From: Vibrio sp. YMD68
Lineage (GTDB): Bacteria > Pseudomonadota > Gammaproteobacteria > Enterobacterales > Vibrionaceae
Direction of reading: 5' to 3'
DNA: 64,000 nucleotides
Assembly (NCBI RefSeq): GCF_029958905.1
Contig: NZ_CP124613.1
Location: 992,001-1,056,000, forward strand
Shown: piece by piece, positions 25,818-35,993 of the stretch
How the letters are laid out: each line of letters starts with the position of its first letter
Position numbering within the stretch: position 1 is the stretch's first letter
Program-made: the position numbers and the translations under genes
The notes under the pieces: generated by a model
Told to the model about the DNA's origin: nothing
The model's database searches: none
What the model saw: the letters and a program-made list of their open reading frames with translations, nothing else

Positions 25818-27278
25818 TTAGTTAAGATCAGGCCATAAAACATTGAGGTCTACATTCTCCTCAATTGCATCCGCGATACGGTTAATGGCCGATTCGTTCA
25901 TTGCAATATGATCAACTGGCTCAATATCAGACACTCCGACCCAATTAAAAATCAACGACGTCACTTCTGGTCCATTAAATATGCCATGCAAGTATGTACC
26001 GAAGATTTGATTGCATGAAGAAACCATTCCATCCCACACCCCGCCATTCAGTTGTATCGGTTGTCTCCCTGACACTTCAGTTTGACCAACATGTATTTCG
26101 TACCCACTGACGGGTTGCTCCTCACCATTTAAGGTCATCACCCCAGTTACATTAGTCAGCGTCTTTTGTTGGGTTAACTGAGTATTAATCGGCAATAGTG
26201 ATAACCCATCACTTTCACCCGCTGTCCCCTCAACACCGAATGGATCACTGATTGTTTCCCCGAGTATTTGATAACCACCACAAATGCCAATCACTTTGCC
26301 ACCAAGGCGGATATGACGCTTAATATCATTATCCCACCCCTGACTTTTCAAATATTCAAGATCACTTCTTACCGATTTTGTGCCAGGAATGATAATAAGG
26401 TCAGCGCCCGTCAAGCGCTCGCCTTTACCGACATAGCGAAGATTTACATCAGGATTCAACCTCAATGCATCGAAATCAGTATGGTTACTTATTCTCGTCA
26501 ACACCGGAACAATCACATTCAGTTTAGTGCTGCTTCCCTGAACCTGGGCTGTGTTAATGGCATCTTCGGCCTCTAGGTTGAAACCATGTAAATACGGCAA
26601 TACCCCCAACACCGGTTTTTGTGTTTTCTCTTCTAACCAATCCAAGCCAGACTGCAACAACGCAATATCTCCTCGAAAGCGGTTAATCACAAAGCCTTTC
26701 ACTCGGTTTTGTTCACTTTTTGACAATAGGGCTAGTGTGCCGTAAAGATGAGCAAACACACCACCCCGATCAATATCAGCGACTATGATAACGGGAATAT
26801 CCGCTTCTTCAGCAAACCCCATATTAGCGATATCATTTTCACGTAAATTAACCTCAGCAGGGCTGCCAGCCCCCTCAATCACAATGCTCTGATATTGGTC
26901 CGACAAACGGCCATAGGAGTCCATTACCGTGTTCATCGCAACCGCTTTGTAATCGTGATAACCAACCGCGTCCATATCATCTATGGCTTTACCTTGTAGT
27001 ATGACCTGCGCGCCCGTATCCGAGCAGGGCTTAAGCAGCACTGGGTTCATATGTACACTTGGTTTTATATTACAAGCTTGAGCTTGAACGGCTTGAGCCC
27101 TTCCTATTTCACCACCTTCTTCGGTCACCGCACTATTTAGTGCCATGTTCTGTGGCTTGAATGGCGCGACCGAGATACCACGTCTTGCCAATACACGGCA
27201 TAATCCTGCCACCAGCACACTTTTACCCGCATCCGATGTAGTGCCCTGTACCATAATTGATTCTAACGTTGTTTTCAT
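25818..27278 (-). CDS. cobQ: Adenosylcobyric acid synthase
   Basis: The 486-aa protein has the amidotransferase layout of CobQ/CbiP. The N-terminal ATP-binding domain has [33 protein letters not shown] and [11 protein letters not shown]. The C-terminal triad glutaminase domain has [10 protein letters not shown] (nucleophile Cys) and GTYLHGIF (His). It amidates four carboxylates of adenosylcobyrinic diamide in cobalamin synthesis. No other cobalamin gene is in the window, as is common in vibrios that rely on partial synthesis or salvage. No cobalamin riboswitch is evident in the 166-base upstream gap. Confidence 0.95.
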   Translation of the reverse strand: MKTTLESIMVQGTTSDAGKSVLVAGLCRVLARRGISVAPFKPQNMALNSAVTEEGGEIGRAQAVQAQACNIKPSVHMNPVLLKPCSDTGAQVILQGKAIDDMDAVGYHDYKAVAMNTVMDSYGRLSDQYQSIVIEGAGSPAEVNLRENDIANMGFAEEADIPVIIVADIDRGGVFAHLYGTLALLSKSEQNRVKGFVINRFRGDIALLQSGLDWLEEKTQKPVLGVLPYLHGFNLEAEDAINTAQVQGSSTKLNVIVPVLTRISNHTDFDALRLNPDVNLRYVGKGERLTGADLIIIPGTKSVRSDLEYLKSQGWDNDIKRHIRLGGKVIGICGGYQILGETISDPFGVEGTAGESDGLSLLPINTQLTQQKTLTNVTGVMTLNGEEQPVSGYEIHVGQTEVSGRQPIQLNGGVWDGMVSSCNQIFGTYLHGIFNGPEVTSLIFNWVGVSDIEPVDHIAMNESAINRIADAIEENVDLNVLWPDLN

Positions 27279-27444
27279 ACTGTCTTTAGAGTTAAGTCAT
27301 TTCTTTCATCATAACGGTTTGCGATACGATTACTCAATAGAATGAATCGATTATGAATATGCCACTCAGGTAGTGTTCAGTCCGACTGTCGTTAAATAGA
27401 CTCGATGACACAGTGTCTCATTATGAATGAATCGAGGGAATATT

Positions 27445-27813
27445 ATGAACAAGCATCTTATGGTTGCCACTATCGCAGGTACACTCGCCTTAACATCGTT
27501 ACCTAGCTTCGCACACAGCAAAGAGAAAGGACCCATCCACTATTCTGGGCCAGTAGAAGTCACCACCATCGAGGCCATTAACGCCAACACAAAAACATTT
27601 TCTGATAACGATGTCATCATTGAAGGCACTCTAACAAAGCAACTGGCTGCCGACCAATTTATGTTTAATGATGGAACAGGTGAAATTCTAATCGACCTTG
27701 ACGATATCAACATTCAAAGCCCAATTGATCAAACAACACGAGTTCGACTCTTTGGCGAATACGAAGGCGGGTCGAAGCCTGAGATAGAAGTGGATCATTT
27801 AATCCTTCTATAA
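27445..27813 (+). CDS. YgiW/YdeI-type periplasmic OB-fold (BOF) stress protein
   Basis: The 122-aa protein has a signal peptide (LTSLPSFA-HS) and an OB-fold region (about 35-120) with GPVEVTTIEAI, DVIIEGTL, QFMFNDGTGEILIDLDD and RVRLFGEYEGGSKPEIEVDHL. This is the NirD/YgiW/YdeI BOF pattern linked to envelope stress tolerance. The ATG at 27445 is chosen because GAGGG precedes it; the in-frame ATG at 27427 adds six polar residues before the signal peptide. It is divergent from cobQ and followed by a terminator. Confidence 0.87.
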   Translation: MNKHLMVATIAGTLALTSLPSFAHSKEKGPIHYSGPVEVTTIEAINANTKTFSDNDVIIEGTLTKQLAADQFMFNDGTGEILIDLDDINIQSPIDQTTRVRLFGEYEGGSKPEIEVDHLILL

Positions 27814-27850
27814 TCTAAACGACTAAAGAACGTATTTTTATATATTTATG

Positions 27851-27872
27851 GCCTGTTTATTGCAGGCTTTTT
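27851..27872 (+). terminator. Intrinsic terminator of the YgiW-type gene
   Basis: GCCTG (27851-27855) pairs with CAGGC (27863-27867), then TTTTT. Confidence 0.8.
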
Positions 27873-27920
27873 CCGTATCGTCAAAAAATCATCTGCATAT
27901 TCTATGACTACGGAGCAGTT

Positions 27921-28445
27921 ATGTTAAAAACACTTTCAAAAATTGGCCTTGTTGCGCTTACTTTTGTTTTGTCCCCTTTTGTACAAGCGAACAATTTCAG
28001 TTACAACTACTTTGAATTTAGAAGTGGTTTCGGACCACAGACCATTGGTGGTGAAGTCAGCATGATGTTAATGGAAAATGCACACTTTGTGGGTCGCGTA
28101 GATTCACAGTTTGATAACGATTGGGATGCTGCTGTTGGCGTCGGTTTTAACGGACCAATCGGCGCATTTGCAGACATTTACGGCCAAATACTGCTTCATC
28201 ATGTTAACTTTGTTGATAGCTCAAGCTCTAGTTCAGAATTCCAACCAGAATTTAATCTAGGCGGCCGTGTTTGGTTGGCCAATCAAATCGAAGTATTAGG
28301 ACGAATTGGTTTACACGATGAACGTTCTGTTTTTCATGCCGGCGTCAATTTTCATTCCACTGAAGCGCTTGTTCTTTTTGCTGGCGCACGTAATGACGGC
28401 GTGTACGGTCCTCAATTTTCAATTGCCGCACGTTTTAATTACTAG
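27921..28445 (+). CDS. Outer-membrane beta-barrel-like protein
   Basis: The 174-aa protein has a signal peptide (LTFVLSPFVQA-NN) and repeated amphipathic strands (YNYFEFRSGFG, AAVGVGFNGPIGAFADIYGQILL, FNLGGRVWLANQIEVLGRIGLH). It ends in Tyr after FSIAARFNY, the C-terminal aromatic of BAM substrates. It resembles small 8-strand barrels but no named family is recognised. ATG at 27921 has GGAG nearby upstream. It is monocistronic between a terminator and a 12-bp inverted repeat. Confidence 0.72.
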   Translation: MLKTLSKIGLVALTFVLSPFVQANNFSYNYFEFRSGFGPQTIGGEVSMMLMENAHFVGRVDSQFDNDWDAAVGVGFNGPIGAFADIYGQILLHHVNFVDSSSSSSEFQPEFNLGGRVWLANQIEVLGRIGLHDERSVFHAGVNFHSTEALVLFAGARNDGVYGPQFSIAARFNY

Positions 28446-28488
28446 TCAGGCTCAAGACAGGCACCTAAACTTTACAAATAAGCATTAT

Positions 28489-28532
28489 AGGCATTAATTA
28501 GATTCGGACGAAGTTCTGTTTAATTAATGCCT
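28489..28532. terminator. Perfect 12-bp inverted repeat
   Basis: AGGCATTAATTA (28489-28500) pairs exactly with TAATTAATGCCT (28521-28532) around a 20-nt loop. It lies 43 bases after the barrel gene. There is no T-run, so termination is only a likely role. Confidence 0.5.
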
Positions 28533-28673
28533 GTCACATTCCACTACTCGCCATTTCAAAGTTACACATCACAAAAATCTATATTACCCCTTCTGCATAT
28601 AATGCAATATGCGTATCAAATCACAAAACTATTGCCTCGCTTAGTTATCATGGCGTTATGTTAGTGATGATTT

Positions 28674-30581
28674 GTGACTATGACCGTTAAACCCACGTTT
28701 TCAATACTTCAATTTTTTCTCATCTTTATCATTTTGAGTATGGTGCCTACCCTGTTCTTTATCAGTGAATGGCAGCGTATTGAACAACGATCCCTGTCTC
28801 TCGTAGAACAAGAAACTCGCGCTCAGTTGGAGTTTAGCCAACGTTCATTACAATCGACTATTATCGATATTGAAGCGACTATCGAACTTCTTTCGAGTAA
28901 TAGCTTGTTGTATTCCGCAGTGCTTGAAAACAACGAAAGTAATTACGATGCCGTGGAAGATCTTTGGATCTTGATTGCTCGATCTAAAGGCTACTTTTCT
29001 AAATTGCGGTTTCTGAGCAATACGGGCCAAGAGCAAATTCGTGTTAACAGCGTAGCTAACTACGTCGAAGTTGTATCTGACGAGTTTTTACAAAATAAAG
29101 CACACCGAGACTATTTCAAGTACGCAACCACGCTAAAAACCAACCAATCTGGCCGCTTTGGTATTGATGTTGAATACGATAACCATAAGATTGTCACCCC
29201 CATTACTCCTGCTTTGCGAATAATCATACCCGTTGATATTAACTTTAAGCGTTACGGTTATTTTATCGCCAATTTAGATTTCAACGCGATTTATGATTCA
29301 CTCAATTATGGTTCTGGTATTCAAGCGAAACCAGACCTAATTAATTCCAATGGATTCTATCTACAAAGCCAAACATTTAGCCAAATCCTTGGGGATGTTA
29401 TTGCTGATCATAAGGGATATAACCTCAATCAATTGCTTCCAAAAGTGTGGGAAAGTGCTCAGTCTGGCGAAGAAGGAAATGTATTTGATGCGGGATCATG
29501 GTGGTCATACGCCAAAGTAAACGTTTCAAAAGACGTATTAGGTGAAGACCTATACCTTGTGCTCAATGTTCCTGATCAAAAAATCAATCAACAAATTGAG
29601 AGTGAATACAAACAAATCTCATTTCTCGCCATTGCTGTTTATATCATTACCCTGCTGCTCTCTTTCGTTTTTTGCGCATGGAATGTACGTCATAAGAAAC
29701 ACTCGATTGAAAGCCAAATTGCCAGAGTCGCGATGAATGGCATGTCTGCGGTTCTCATCTCCGACAAAAACAATCGCATCCTTTCAGTCAACAAAGAATT
29801 CACACGCTTGAGTGGCTATACACTGGAGGAGGTAAAAGGTAAGAGCCCTTCTATTTTTACATCCGGCAAGCACCAACAAGAATTTTATATGCAGATGTGG
29901 AAACAGTTGTTAGCGGATGGAATGTGGGAAGGAGAAGTCACGAATAGGCGCAAAGATGGCTCTCTTATTACTGAAATTCTCAGAATCCAAACTGTTACGG
30001 ACAATGAGGGGAAGGTTATTTTCTACGTAGGTTCGTTCGTCGATATCACCCAACGTAAGATACTTGAAAATCGCCTCAGGGATCTTAGTGAAAAAGACGC
30101 GCTCAGTGGCCTTTGGAACCGACGTAAATTTGATAAGCAAATCCGAAGAGAAGCAAGACGATCGCGCCGTTACCCAGACAAATATCAATCCTGCATCGCG
30201 ATCATTGATATCGACAATTTTAAACGTATCAACGACGAACTTGGCCACTCTGAAGGCGACAAAGTCATCAAGTCTGTGTCGAGCATCATTTTAGATCAGA
30301 TTAGAGAAACCGATTTCCTTGCTCGAATAGGCGGCGAAGAGTTTGGTCTAATCATGCCACACACGCCTCTAGCAGAAGCTGAGATAGTACTAAACAGGCT
30401 AAGAACGGCTATTTACCTGCACCATGAGCATTCTGTCTCGGTCAGTGGAGGAGTCAGCAACGTTGATTCAAGTATCGAAAACTCTTATCAACGCGCAGAC
30501 ATCGCATTATATGAAGCGAAAAGCTCTGGTAAAAACTGCATTTCAATGATGACGAGCCAAGAAGCGCACGAAATTGCTTAG
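28674..30581 (+). CDS. Membrane sensor with PAS and GGDEF domains
   Basis: The 635-aa protein has a membrane helix (about 10-30), a periplasmic Cache-like sensor (about 31-310), and a second helix (about 312-335; SFLAIAVYIITLLLSFVF). A PAS domain (about 350-465; GMSAVLISDKNNRILSVNKEFTRLSGYT) and a GGDEF domain (about 475-630) follow. GGEEF is intact, and RETD lies exactly five residues before it, the RxxD product-inhibition site, so it is probably an active, feedback-inhibited cyclase. The start is GTG 28674 or ATG 28680; neither has a strong RBS. It is monocistronic. Confidence 0.9.
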   Translation: MTMTVKPTFSILQFFLIFIILSMVPTLFFISEWQRIEQRSLSLVEQETRAQLEFSQRSLQSTIIDIEATIELLSSNSLLYSAVLENNESNYDAVEDLWILIARSKGYFSKLRFLSNTGQEQIRVNSVANYVEVVSDEFLQNKAHRDYFKYATTLKTNQSGRFGIDVEYDNHKIVTPITPALRIIIPVDINFKRYGYFIANLDFNAIYDSLNYGSGIQAKPDLINSNGFYLQSQTFSQILGDVIADHKGYNLNQLLPKVWESAQSGEEGNVFDAGSWWSYAKVNVSKDVLGEDLYLVLNVPDQKINQQIESEYKQISFLAIAVYIITLLLSFVFCAWNVRHKKHSIESQIARVAMNGMSAVLISDKNNRILSVNKEFTRLSGYTLEEVKGKSPSIFTSGKHQQEFYMQMWKQLLADGMWEGEVTNRRKDGSLITEILRIQTVTDNEGKVIFYVGSFVDITQRKILENRLRDLSEKDALSGLWNRRKFDKQIRREARRSRRYPDKYQSCIAIIDIDNFKRINDELGHSEGDKVIKSVSSIILDQIRETDFLARIGGEEFGLIMPHTPLAEAEIVLNRLRTAIYLHHEHSVSVSGGVSNVDSSIENSYQRADIALYEAKSSGKNCISMMTSQEAHEIA

Positions 30582-30911
30582 TGTTTTAGAAATGCAGTAG
30601 CCTATCATTAATGACGCACAATCAATCTCAACATTTGTTTACAGGAATGCAACGATCAAACAGTTAATTTGTACCAATGACCAATTTTTCAGACTCCATT
30701 CGGTTTCAATTTCCGCTCAACAATAGATGCCGTTAATCAATTCCGTTCACCACTAACGCTTTCTTGATAAATACATCGATAACCCTAAATAATCCCTGAT
30801 ATAATCACAACATATGATTAGGTAAAATAGCACTTTACAAAGCACATATTAACGCTATTATCATCACGCAAACGTTTACCTCGCTTTAATTACTCCCTGC
30901 ATGAGGATTTT
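30582..30911 (+). other. Intergenic region upstream of fhs
   Basis: A 330-base AT-rich gap with no convincing gene. The distal part is featureless apart from low-complexity AT. The part next to fhs carries the PurR-type operator (30866-30881), so it is the fhs promoter region. Confidence 0.6.
30866..30881 (+). promoter_or_regulatory. PurR operator upstream of fhs
   Basis: ACGCAAACGTTTACCT matches every defined position of the E. coli PurR consensus ANGCAANCGNTTNCNT. It lies 31 bases before the fhs ATG, a repressor-like position. PurR with hypoxanthine/guanine represses purine and one-carbon genes. Confidence 0.85.
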
Positions 30912-32660
30912 ATGCTGTCTGATATCGAAATTTGTCGCCATTCTGAACTCCAACCAATTACGACGGTAGCCGCCTCAATGGGTCTCCTAGAAGACGAGTT
31001 TCAATCCCTGGGTAAATACAAAGCAAAAGTTTCCCTTTCGAGCTTAAAACGGCTAAACAATTCTGCCTCTGGCAAGCTTGTTGTCGTGACCGCAATCACT
31101 CCAACCCCACTCGGTGAAGGTAAGACAGTCACAACGATCGGTCTCTCTCAAGGGTTGAAGCAACTGAACCGATCGGTAGTCGCTTGTATCCGTCAGCCCT
31201 CGATGGGGCCTGTCTTTGGCGTTAAAGGTGGCGCTGCTGGTGGCGGTTATTCTCAAGTTGCCCCTATGGATGAACTCAATCTTCACCTCACTGGTGACAT
31301 TCATGCGGTTACTGCCGCACACAACCTCGCTGCTGCTGCCATAGATGCTCGTATCTATCATGAACAACGTAATGGCTATAGTGACTTTGAGAGCCGAACG
31401 GGGCTAAAAGCGTTAAAAATTGATTCTAAAAATGTGGTTTGGAAACGCGTTCTAGACCATAACGACCGAGCGTTGCGTATGGTGACCGTAGGGATCAACG
31501 AAACCAACAAAACCATCAACGGGTTCGAACGTGAGGATGGGTTCGATATTTCTGCAGCTTCAGAGCTTATGGCTATCCTTGCGTTAGCTTCTAGCCTCAG
31601 CGATTTACGAGCCCGTATCGGCCGAATTGTTGTCGCCTACAACATTTATGGTGACCCTGTCACAACAGAGGACTTACAAGTTGCTGGTGCTATGGCGGTA
31701 AGCATGAAAGATGCCATAGAGCCTACTCTAATGCAGACGTTGGAAGGGGTTCCTACGCTTATCCATGCTGGCCCTTTTGCGAACATCGCGCATGGTAACT
31801 CATCCATTATCGCAGACAACATTGCCAACAAGCTAGCCGAATTCACGGTAACTGAAGGCGGTTTCGGTTCAGACATGGGATTTGAAAAAGCGTGCAATAT
31901 CAAAGCACAAGAATCCGGTAAGGCCCCCGACTGTGCAGTAATCGTCGCGACATTAAGAGGGCTTAAAGCAAACTCTGGGCATTATGATCTTAAACCCGGG
32001 CAAAGTATTCCGAGCTCCATCTTTCATGCGGATTCAGATGCGCTTATTGCCGGTTTTGACAATCTCAAATGGCATATCAATAACGTTAACAAATACGGTG
32101 TTCCAGCGGTTGTTGCCATTAACCGGTTCCCTCAAGACTGTGATGATGAGTTACATCAACTCAAATCGATGATCGAATCTTTGCCCAATAATGTGGAAGT
32201 CGAGATAAGTGAAGGCTTTTCAGAGGGAGGGAAAGGAACCCTCGCGCTCGCACGCAAAGTGGTTCAGCAATGTAATGTGAATGTCGATTTCACTCCATTA
32301 TATCGCCGTGAACAAACACTTGAAGAAAAACTCATGGCGGTCGCAGAATGTGGCTACGGCGCTAAGGGGATCACCATGAGCTATAAAGCGACTCAGCAAC
32401 TCGCTCAGTTTAAAAAAGATGGTTACGACCACTTGGCCGTTTGTCTGGCTAAGTCACCTCTTTCGATCTCCACCGATGGTTCAATCAAAGGCGCACCCGT
32501 CGGTTTTGATGTGCCTATCCGAGAGTTGAAGCTTTGTGCTGGCGCCGGCTTTGTCTACGCGCTGTGCGGCAATGTGATGACAATGCCTGGTCTACCCGAT
32601 AGACCTGCATTTATGAACTTAGATTTAGACGACGACGGAAACATTACTGGACTGAGTTAA
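30912..32660 (+). CDS. fhs: Formate-tetrahydrofolate ligase
   Basis: The 582-aa cytoplasmic enzyme makes 10-formyl-tetrahydrofolate from formate, THF and ATP. Visible are the P-loop [21 protein letters not shown] (about residues 61-81), [13 protein letters not shown] and DINETNKT-like core segments, and the C-terminal [26 protein letters not shown]. Length is slightly longer than typical (about 555). Its product feeds purine synthesis, which fits the PurR box upstream. GAGGA precedes the ATG. Single gene, followed by a strong terminator. Confidence 0.95.
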   Translation: MLSDIEICRHSELQPITTVAASMGLLEDEFQSLGKYKAKVSLSSLKRLNNSASGKLVVVTAITPTPLGEGKTVTTIGLSQGLKQLNRSVVACIRQPSMGPVFGVKGGAAGGGYSQVAPMDELNLHLTGDIHAVTAAHNLAAAAIDARIYHEQRNGYSDFESRTGLKALKIDSKNVVWKRVLDHNDRALRMVTVGINETNKTINGFEREDGFDISAASELMAILALASSLSDLRARIGRIVVAYNIYGDPVTTEDLQVAGAMAVSMKDAIEPTLMQTLEGVPTLIHAGPFANIAHGNSSIIADNIANKLAEFTVTEGGFGSDMGFEKACNIKAQESGKAPDCAVIVATLRGLKANSGHYDLKPGQSIPSSIFHADSDALIAGFDNLKWHINNVNKYGVPAVVAINRFPQDCDDELHQLKSMIESLPNNVEVEISEGFSEGGKGTLALARKVVQQCNVNVDFTPLYRREQTLEEKLMAVAECGYGAKGITMSYKATQQLAQFKKDGYDHLAVCLAKSPLSISTDGSIKGAPVGFDVPIRELKLCAGAGFVYALCGNVMTMPGLPDRPAFMNLDLDDDGNITGLS

Positions 32661-32724
32661 CCTCTAGCGTGGCACAGCTTTTTCGCTGCAACCACTGGGT
32701 TTATCACTCTATGATTAGACGACA

Positions 32725-32773
32725 TAGCTCAAGCTCCCTAACTCAAACTCCCTAGCTCAAACTCCCTACGTCA
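32725..32773 (+). repeat. Approximately 14-bp tandem repeat, three to four copies
   Basis: Successive copies GCTCCCTAACTCAA, ACTCCCTAGCTCAA and ACTCCCTACGTCAA, with a partial ATAGCTCAA before them. They lie between the fhs stop and its terminator. Confidence 0.9.
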
Positions 32774-32802
32774 AAAGCGAGACGGTTTCGTTTCGCTTTT
32801 TC
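32774..32802 (+). terminator. fhs terminator
   Basis: AAAAGCGAGACG pairs with CGTTTCGCTTTT (12 positions, one G-T), loop GTTT, followed by a further T. Confidence 0.88.
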
Positions 32803-32946
32803 TTTATCTCGATTTTTAATTTTATTTCACTGGTTCTATTCTGTTTGGTTTATTTCATTATCTAATCGGCTATGTGGAATTTATTACGTGAAATTTATTT
32901 GCGAGTAAGCCGTTCTCTTTTAAAGTAACTAATTAGAGGGAATATT

Positions 32947-34080
32947 ATGCTTAAGCAATCTCGTTATACACTCATACTTGCTGCTTTTGGGCTACTGGCC
33001 ATCTCGGCTCTTTTTCCCGTGCAGTCATCGTCAGAGATGCAACCCGCAGGTAAAGTCGATGTCGCGACATTAGCAGGGGGATGTTTTTGGTGTACCGAAT
33101 CCGACCTAGAGGCTTTAGATGGGGTCATCGACGTTGTGTCTGGTTATGCCGGGGGCAAACTTGAAAACCCAACCTACAAACAAGTCTCTTCTGGTAAAAC
33201 AGACCACATCGAGGTGATATCGGTATCGTTTGATCCAGATCGGGTTAGCTACGAAGCGGTCTTAGACCAGTTGTTGCGACATATCGACCCCACCGATGAC
33301 AAGGGTTCGTTTGTCGATAGAGGGCCACATTATCGCCCTGCTATCTTCTTCCATAACACAGAGCAGCAAAACATTGCGACAGCGTTTTTAGCAGAAGTGG
33401 ATGCACTGGGTGTCTTTGGTAAACCGCTCAAAGTCGAACTGATTGAGTTTGAGTCATTTTGGCCAGCAGAGGATTATCACCAAGACTATTACAAGCGCAA
33501 TAAAGTGCGTTATAAATATTACCGCTACAACTCTGGTCGCGACCAGTATTTGGACAAAATCTTCGGTGATGAACGTGTCGACTCTCCGGTCACTCTTAGA
33601 GAGATGATTGACGCTAAAACGCGTCTAGACAATGTTAAAGCGTACAGTAAACCTAGCGACGCTGAAATAAAGCAGCGTCTGACAGAGATTCAATATTACG
33701 TCACACAAAAAGACGGGACAGAACGCGCATTTGACAATGAATATTGGAATAATAAACAGGCTGGTATCTATGTGGATGTTGTCACAGGCGAACCGTTATT
33801 TTCGTCAACAGACAAATACAAATCAGGAACAGGTTGGCCGAGTTTTACCAAGCCCATTAATGCGGCCTACATAGAAGAGCATACTGACCATAAACTGTTT
33901 TATCCAAGGACTGAAGTGAGAAGCCGGTTTGGCGACTCACATTTAGGTCATGTGTTCAAAGACGGTCCAGCACCAACAGGGCTACGATACTGCATGAACT
34001 CTGCCGCCCTTCGCTTCATTCCTGTTGAAAACATGACTAATGAAGGTTACGAGGAGTATTTGACTCTATTTAATGGATAG
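32947..34080 (+). CDS. msrAB: Bifunctional peptide methionine sulfoxide reductase MsrA/MsrB
   Basis: The 377-aa protein has an N-terminal hydrophobic signal/anchor (residues 6-27), placing it in the periplasm. The MsrA domain follows (about 38-190; catalytic Cys in [10 protein letters not shown], then GYAGG and YHQDYY). An MsrB domain (about 230-370) has [18 protein letters not shown] and the catalytic Cys in [11 protein letters not shown]. The first Cys pair of zinc-type MsrB proteins is absent, as in other MsrAB fusions. It repairs both stereoisomers of methionine sulfoxide in envelope proteins. Monocistronic, with GAGGG before the ATG. Confidence 0.94.
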   Translation: MLKQSRYTLILAAFGLLAISALFPVQSSSEMQPAGKVDVATLAGGCFWCTESDLEALDGVIDVVSGYAGGKLENPTYKQVSSGKTDHIEVISVSFDPDRVSYEAVLDQLLRHIDPTDDKGSFVDRGPHYRPAIFFHNTEQQNIATAFLAEVDALGVFGKPLKVELIEFESFWPAEDYHQDYYKRNKVRYKYYRYNSGRDQYLDKIFGDERVDSPVTLREMIDAKTRLDNVKAYSKPSDAEIKQRLTEIQYYVTQKDGTERAFDNEYWNNKQAGIYVDVVTGEPLFSSTDKYKSGTGWPSFTKPINAAYIEEHTDHKLFYPRTEVRSRFGDSHLGHVFKDGPAPTGLRYCMNSAALRFIPVENMTNEGYEEYLTLFNG

Positions 34081-34141
34081 TATGGTTTGACTGACGCTTA
34101 ATCTGATTGAAACTTGATCTGATCAAAAAGCAGACACAAAA

Positions 34142-34170
34142 AAGCCGATCTGAGGGTAACAGATCGGCTT
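34142..34170 (-). terminator. Terminator after dbpA, probably bidirectional
   Basis: AAGCCGATCTG pairs perfectly with CAGATCGGCTT around a 7-nt loop. The T-run (AAAAAA on the plus strand, about 34138-34143) is on the minus-strand 3' side. It also lies 60 bases beyond the msrAB stop. Confidence 0.85.
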
Positions 34171-34281
34171 GCTGTTGGTACGTAATCGTCAATCATGCAC
34201 AGTCTATTAAATACACTGTTTATTAAATGCACTTTCTATCATCAAATGCACTGCCTATCACCAGCACTTCCGCTACACGCC

Positions 34282-34316
34282 TCACAATCACAATCACAAT
34301 CACAATCACAATCACA
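34282..34316 (+). repeat. Hexanucleotide repeat (TCACAA), almost six copies
   Basis: Five perfect TCACAA units plus TCACA, between the msrAB and dbpA stop codons. Just before it (34200-34260) is an imperfect repeat of TTAAATGCACT-like units with a period of 16 to 19. Confidence 0.95.
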
Positions 34317-34354
34317 TGATTTACACGCGCATAACTGCAATGGCAAAATGGAGA

Positions 34355-35734
34355 TTACTTCATGATGCGCGCTTTGAACTGACGACCTTTAATCTTGCCC
34401 GTTTGAATCTGCTTTAGAGCCACTTTCGCAACACTCTTCTCAACCGCAATATACGTCACCATAGCTAATGAGTTAATCTTACCGATTTTTTTGCCATCAA
34501 TTCCAGCTTGTTTGGTCAAAGCACCAAGAATATCACCAGGACGAAGCTTCATTTTCTTACCGCCAAGGATCTGGATTGTCGTCATCGGCGCTTCCATCGG
34601 CTCCTGTTTTCCTCTTTCAGGTACTGCAGATGGCTTAATTTCGATATCCATGTACTCGTCAATAAGCGCGACGCGTTGCATTTCTCTATCACTAAAGAAG
34701 CTAAAGGCATTCCCTTTCTCCCCCGCTCTCCCTGTCCGACCTATACGGTGGACATGAACTTCTGGGTCACGTGATAGCTCAAAGTTAAAGACCGCATCTA
34801 GGTTATCAACATCAAGTCCACGAGCCGCAACATCGGTCGCAACAAGAATGGAAATACTCTTGTTCGCAAACATGGTTAAAGCCTGATCACGTTCGCGCTG
34901 TTCCATATCGCCGTGCAACTCTGTCACGCTGAATCCACGGTGTTGTAGCTCGTCGGTTACATTTTGAACTTCTTTCTTCGTGTTACAGAACACCACTGAA
35001 GATTCAGGTTGGAAATTGAGAAGTAACGTTTCAAGTGCGTCATCACGATCTTCTTGGCAAGACACTTTGTAGAAGTGTTGTTTTATCGTTGATGTTTGAT
35101 GTGTCGATTCAACTTTCACCATCTCTGGTTTGTCCATGATTCGAGCAGCAACCGTTTTGATTTCTTTCGGGAAAGTCGCACTGAATAACAGGGTTTGACG
35201 CTGCTTCGGTGCTTGGTCGATGATGGCATCAAGAGCATCCTCGAAACCCATATCTAACATGCGGTCAGCTTCATCAAGAACAAGCGTATTCAGTTCATCT
35301 AGATTGATGCGATCTCGTGACAGGTGATCCAGAATTCGCCCTGGTGTGCCCACTAAAATGTGCGCACCATGTTCTAAGGAACCGATTTGTGGACCCATCG
35401 GCATACCGCCACACAGCGTCAGTACTTTTATATTGTGAATGCCACGAGCAAGGGTACGAATTTCTTTGGCCACTTGATCCGCCAGCTCTCGTGTCGGACA
35501 TAAAACCAGCGATTGAACACGAAATCGTTTAACGTTCAAATTACTCAGCAAACCCAATGAGAACGCGGCGGTTTTACCTGAACCCGTTTTCCCCTGAGCA
35601 ATAACATCTTTACCTGCTAAAACACTCGGTAAGCTCTGCTGTTGAATAGGCGTCATCTCGGTGTAACCTAGTGCGTCCAATGTCTGCAGTAGTTCAGGTT
35701 TTAACGGCAGTGTTGTAAAAGAAGTTGTTGTCAC
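34355..35734 (-). CDS. dbpA: ATP-dependent RNA helicase DbpA
   Basis: The 459-aa DEAD-box helicase has the Q-motif region TPIQQQSLP, motif I AQGKTGSGKTAA, motif II LDEADRMLDMG, motif III FSATF and motif VI HRIGRTGRAG. A C-terminal RNA-binding domain follows (about 385-459; MTTIQILGGKKMKLRPGDILGALTKQAGIDGKKIGKI), typical of DbpA, which binds hairpin 92 of 23S rRNA during 50S subunit assembly. Length equals the family norm. Monocistronic with its own terminator; 331 bases separate its start from the folE start, with the folE end between. Confidence 0.95.
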   Translation of the reverse strand: MTTTSFTTLPLKPELLQTLDALGYTEMTPIQQQSLPSVLAGKDVIAQGKTGSGKTAAFSLGLLSNLNVKRFRVQSLVLCPTRELADQVAKEIRTLARGIHNIKVLTLCGGMPMGPQIGSLEHGAHILVGTPGRILDHLSRDRINLDELNTLVLDEADRMLDMGFEDALDAIIDQAPKQRQTLLFSATFPKEIKTVAARIMDKPEMVKVESTHQTSTIKQHFYKVSCQEDRDDALETLLLNFQPESSVVFCNTKKEVQNVTDELQHRGFSVTELHGDMEQRERDQALTMFANKSISILVATDVAARGLDVDNLDAVFNFELSRDPEVHVHRIGRTGRAGEKGNAFSFFSDREMQRVALIDEYMDIEIKPSAVPERGKQEPMEAPMTTIQILGGKKMKLRPGDILGALTKQAGIDGKKIGKINSLAMVTYIAVEKSVAKVALKQIQTGKIKGRQFKARIMK

Positions 35735-35954
35735 GGTAGTGTCCTATAAGGCGCTCAATAAGGAGGCGTATTATGCCTATTTATTTGAATATTGCCCGAT
35801 TAATTTGGTGTTAACAGTTCATTCAATATTTGAATGTTGAAAGCTGCGAATATTATGTGTTGCTACTGGTCAAAATTTAGAGCGTGAATTCTAAAATTTT
35901 AAACGTAAATGGTAAAAGCATAAAACGCTAATACTGAAAGCACAGAACGTAAAA

Positions 35955-35972
35955 CGCCTCTAAAAAGAGGCG
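35955..35972 (-). terminator. folE terminator
   Basis: CGCCTCT-AAAA-AGAGGCG is a perfect 7-bp stem. On the minus strand it is followed by TTTTAC, directly downstream of folE. Confidence 0.8.
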
Positions 35973-35993
35973 ATGTTTAACTCGTTGTTCCCG

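Noticed and set aside
27279..27444. Possible cobalamin riboswitch before cobQ
   Set aside because: A GCCACT string occurs, but on the wrong strand for cobQ, and the gap is too short for the full riboswitch architecture.
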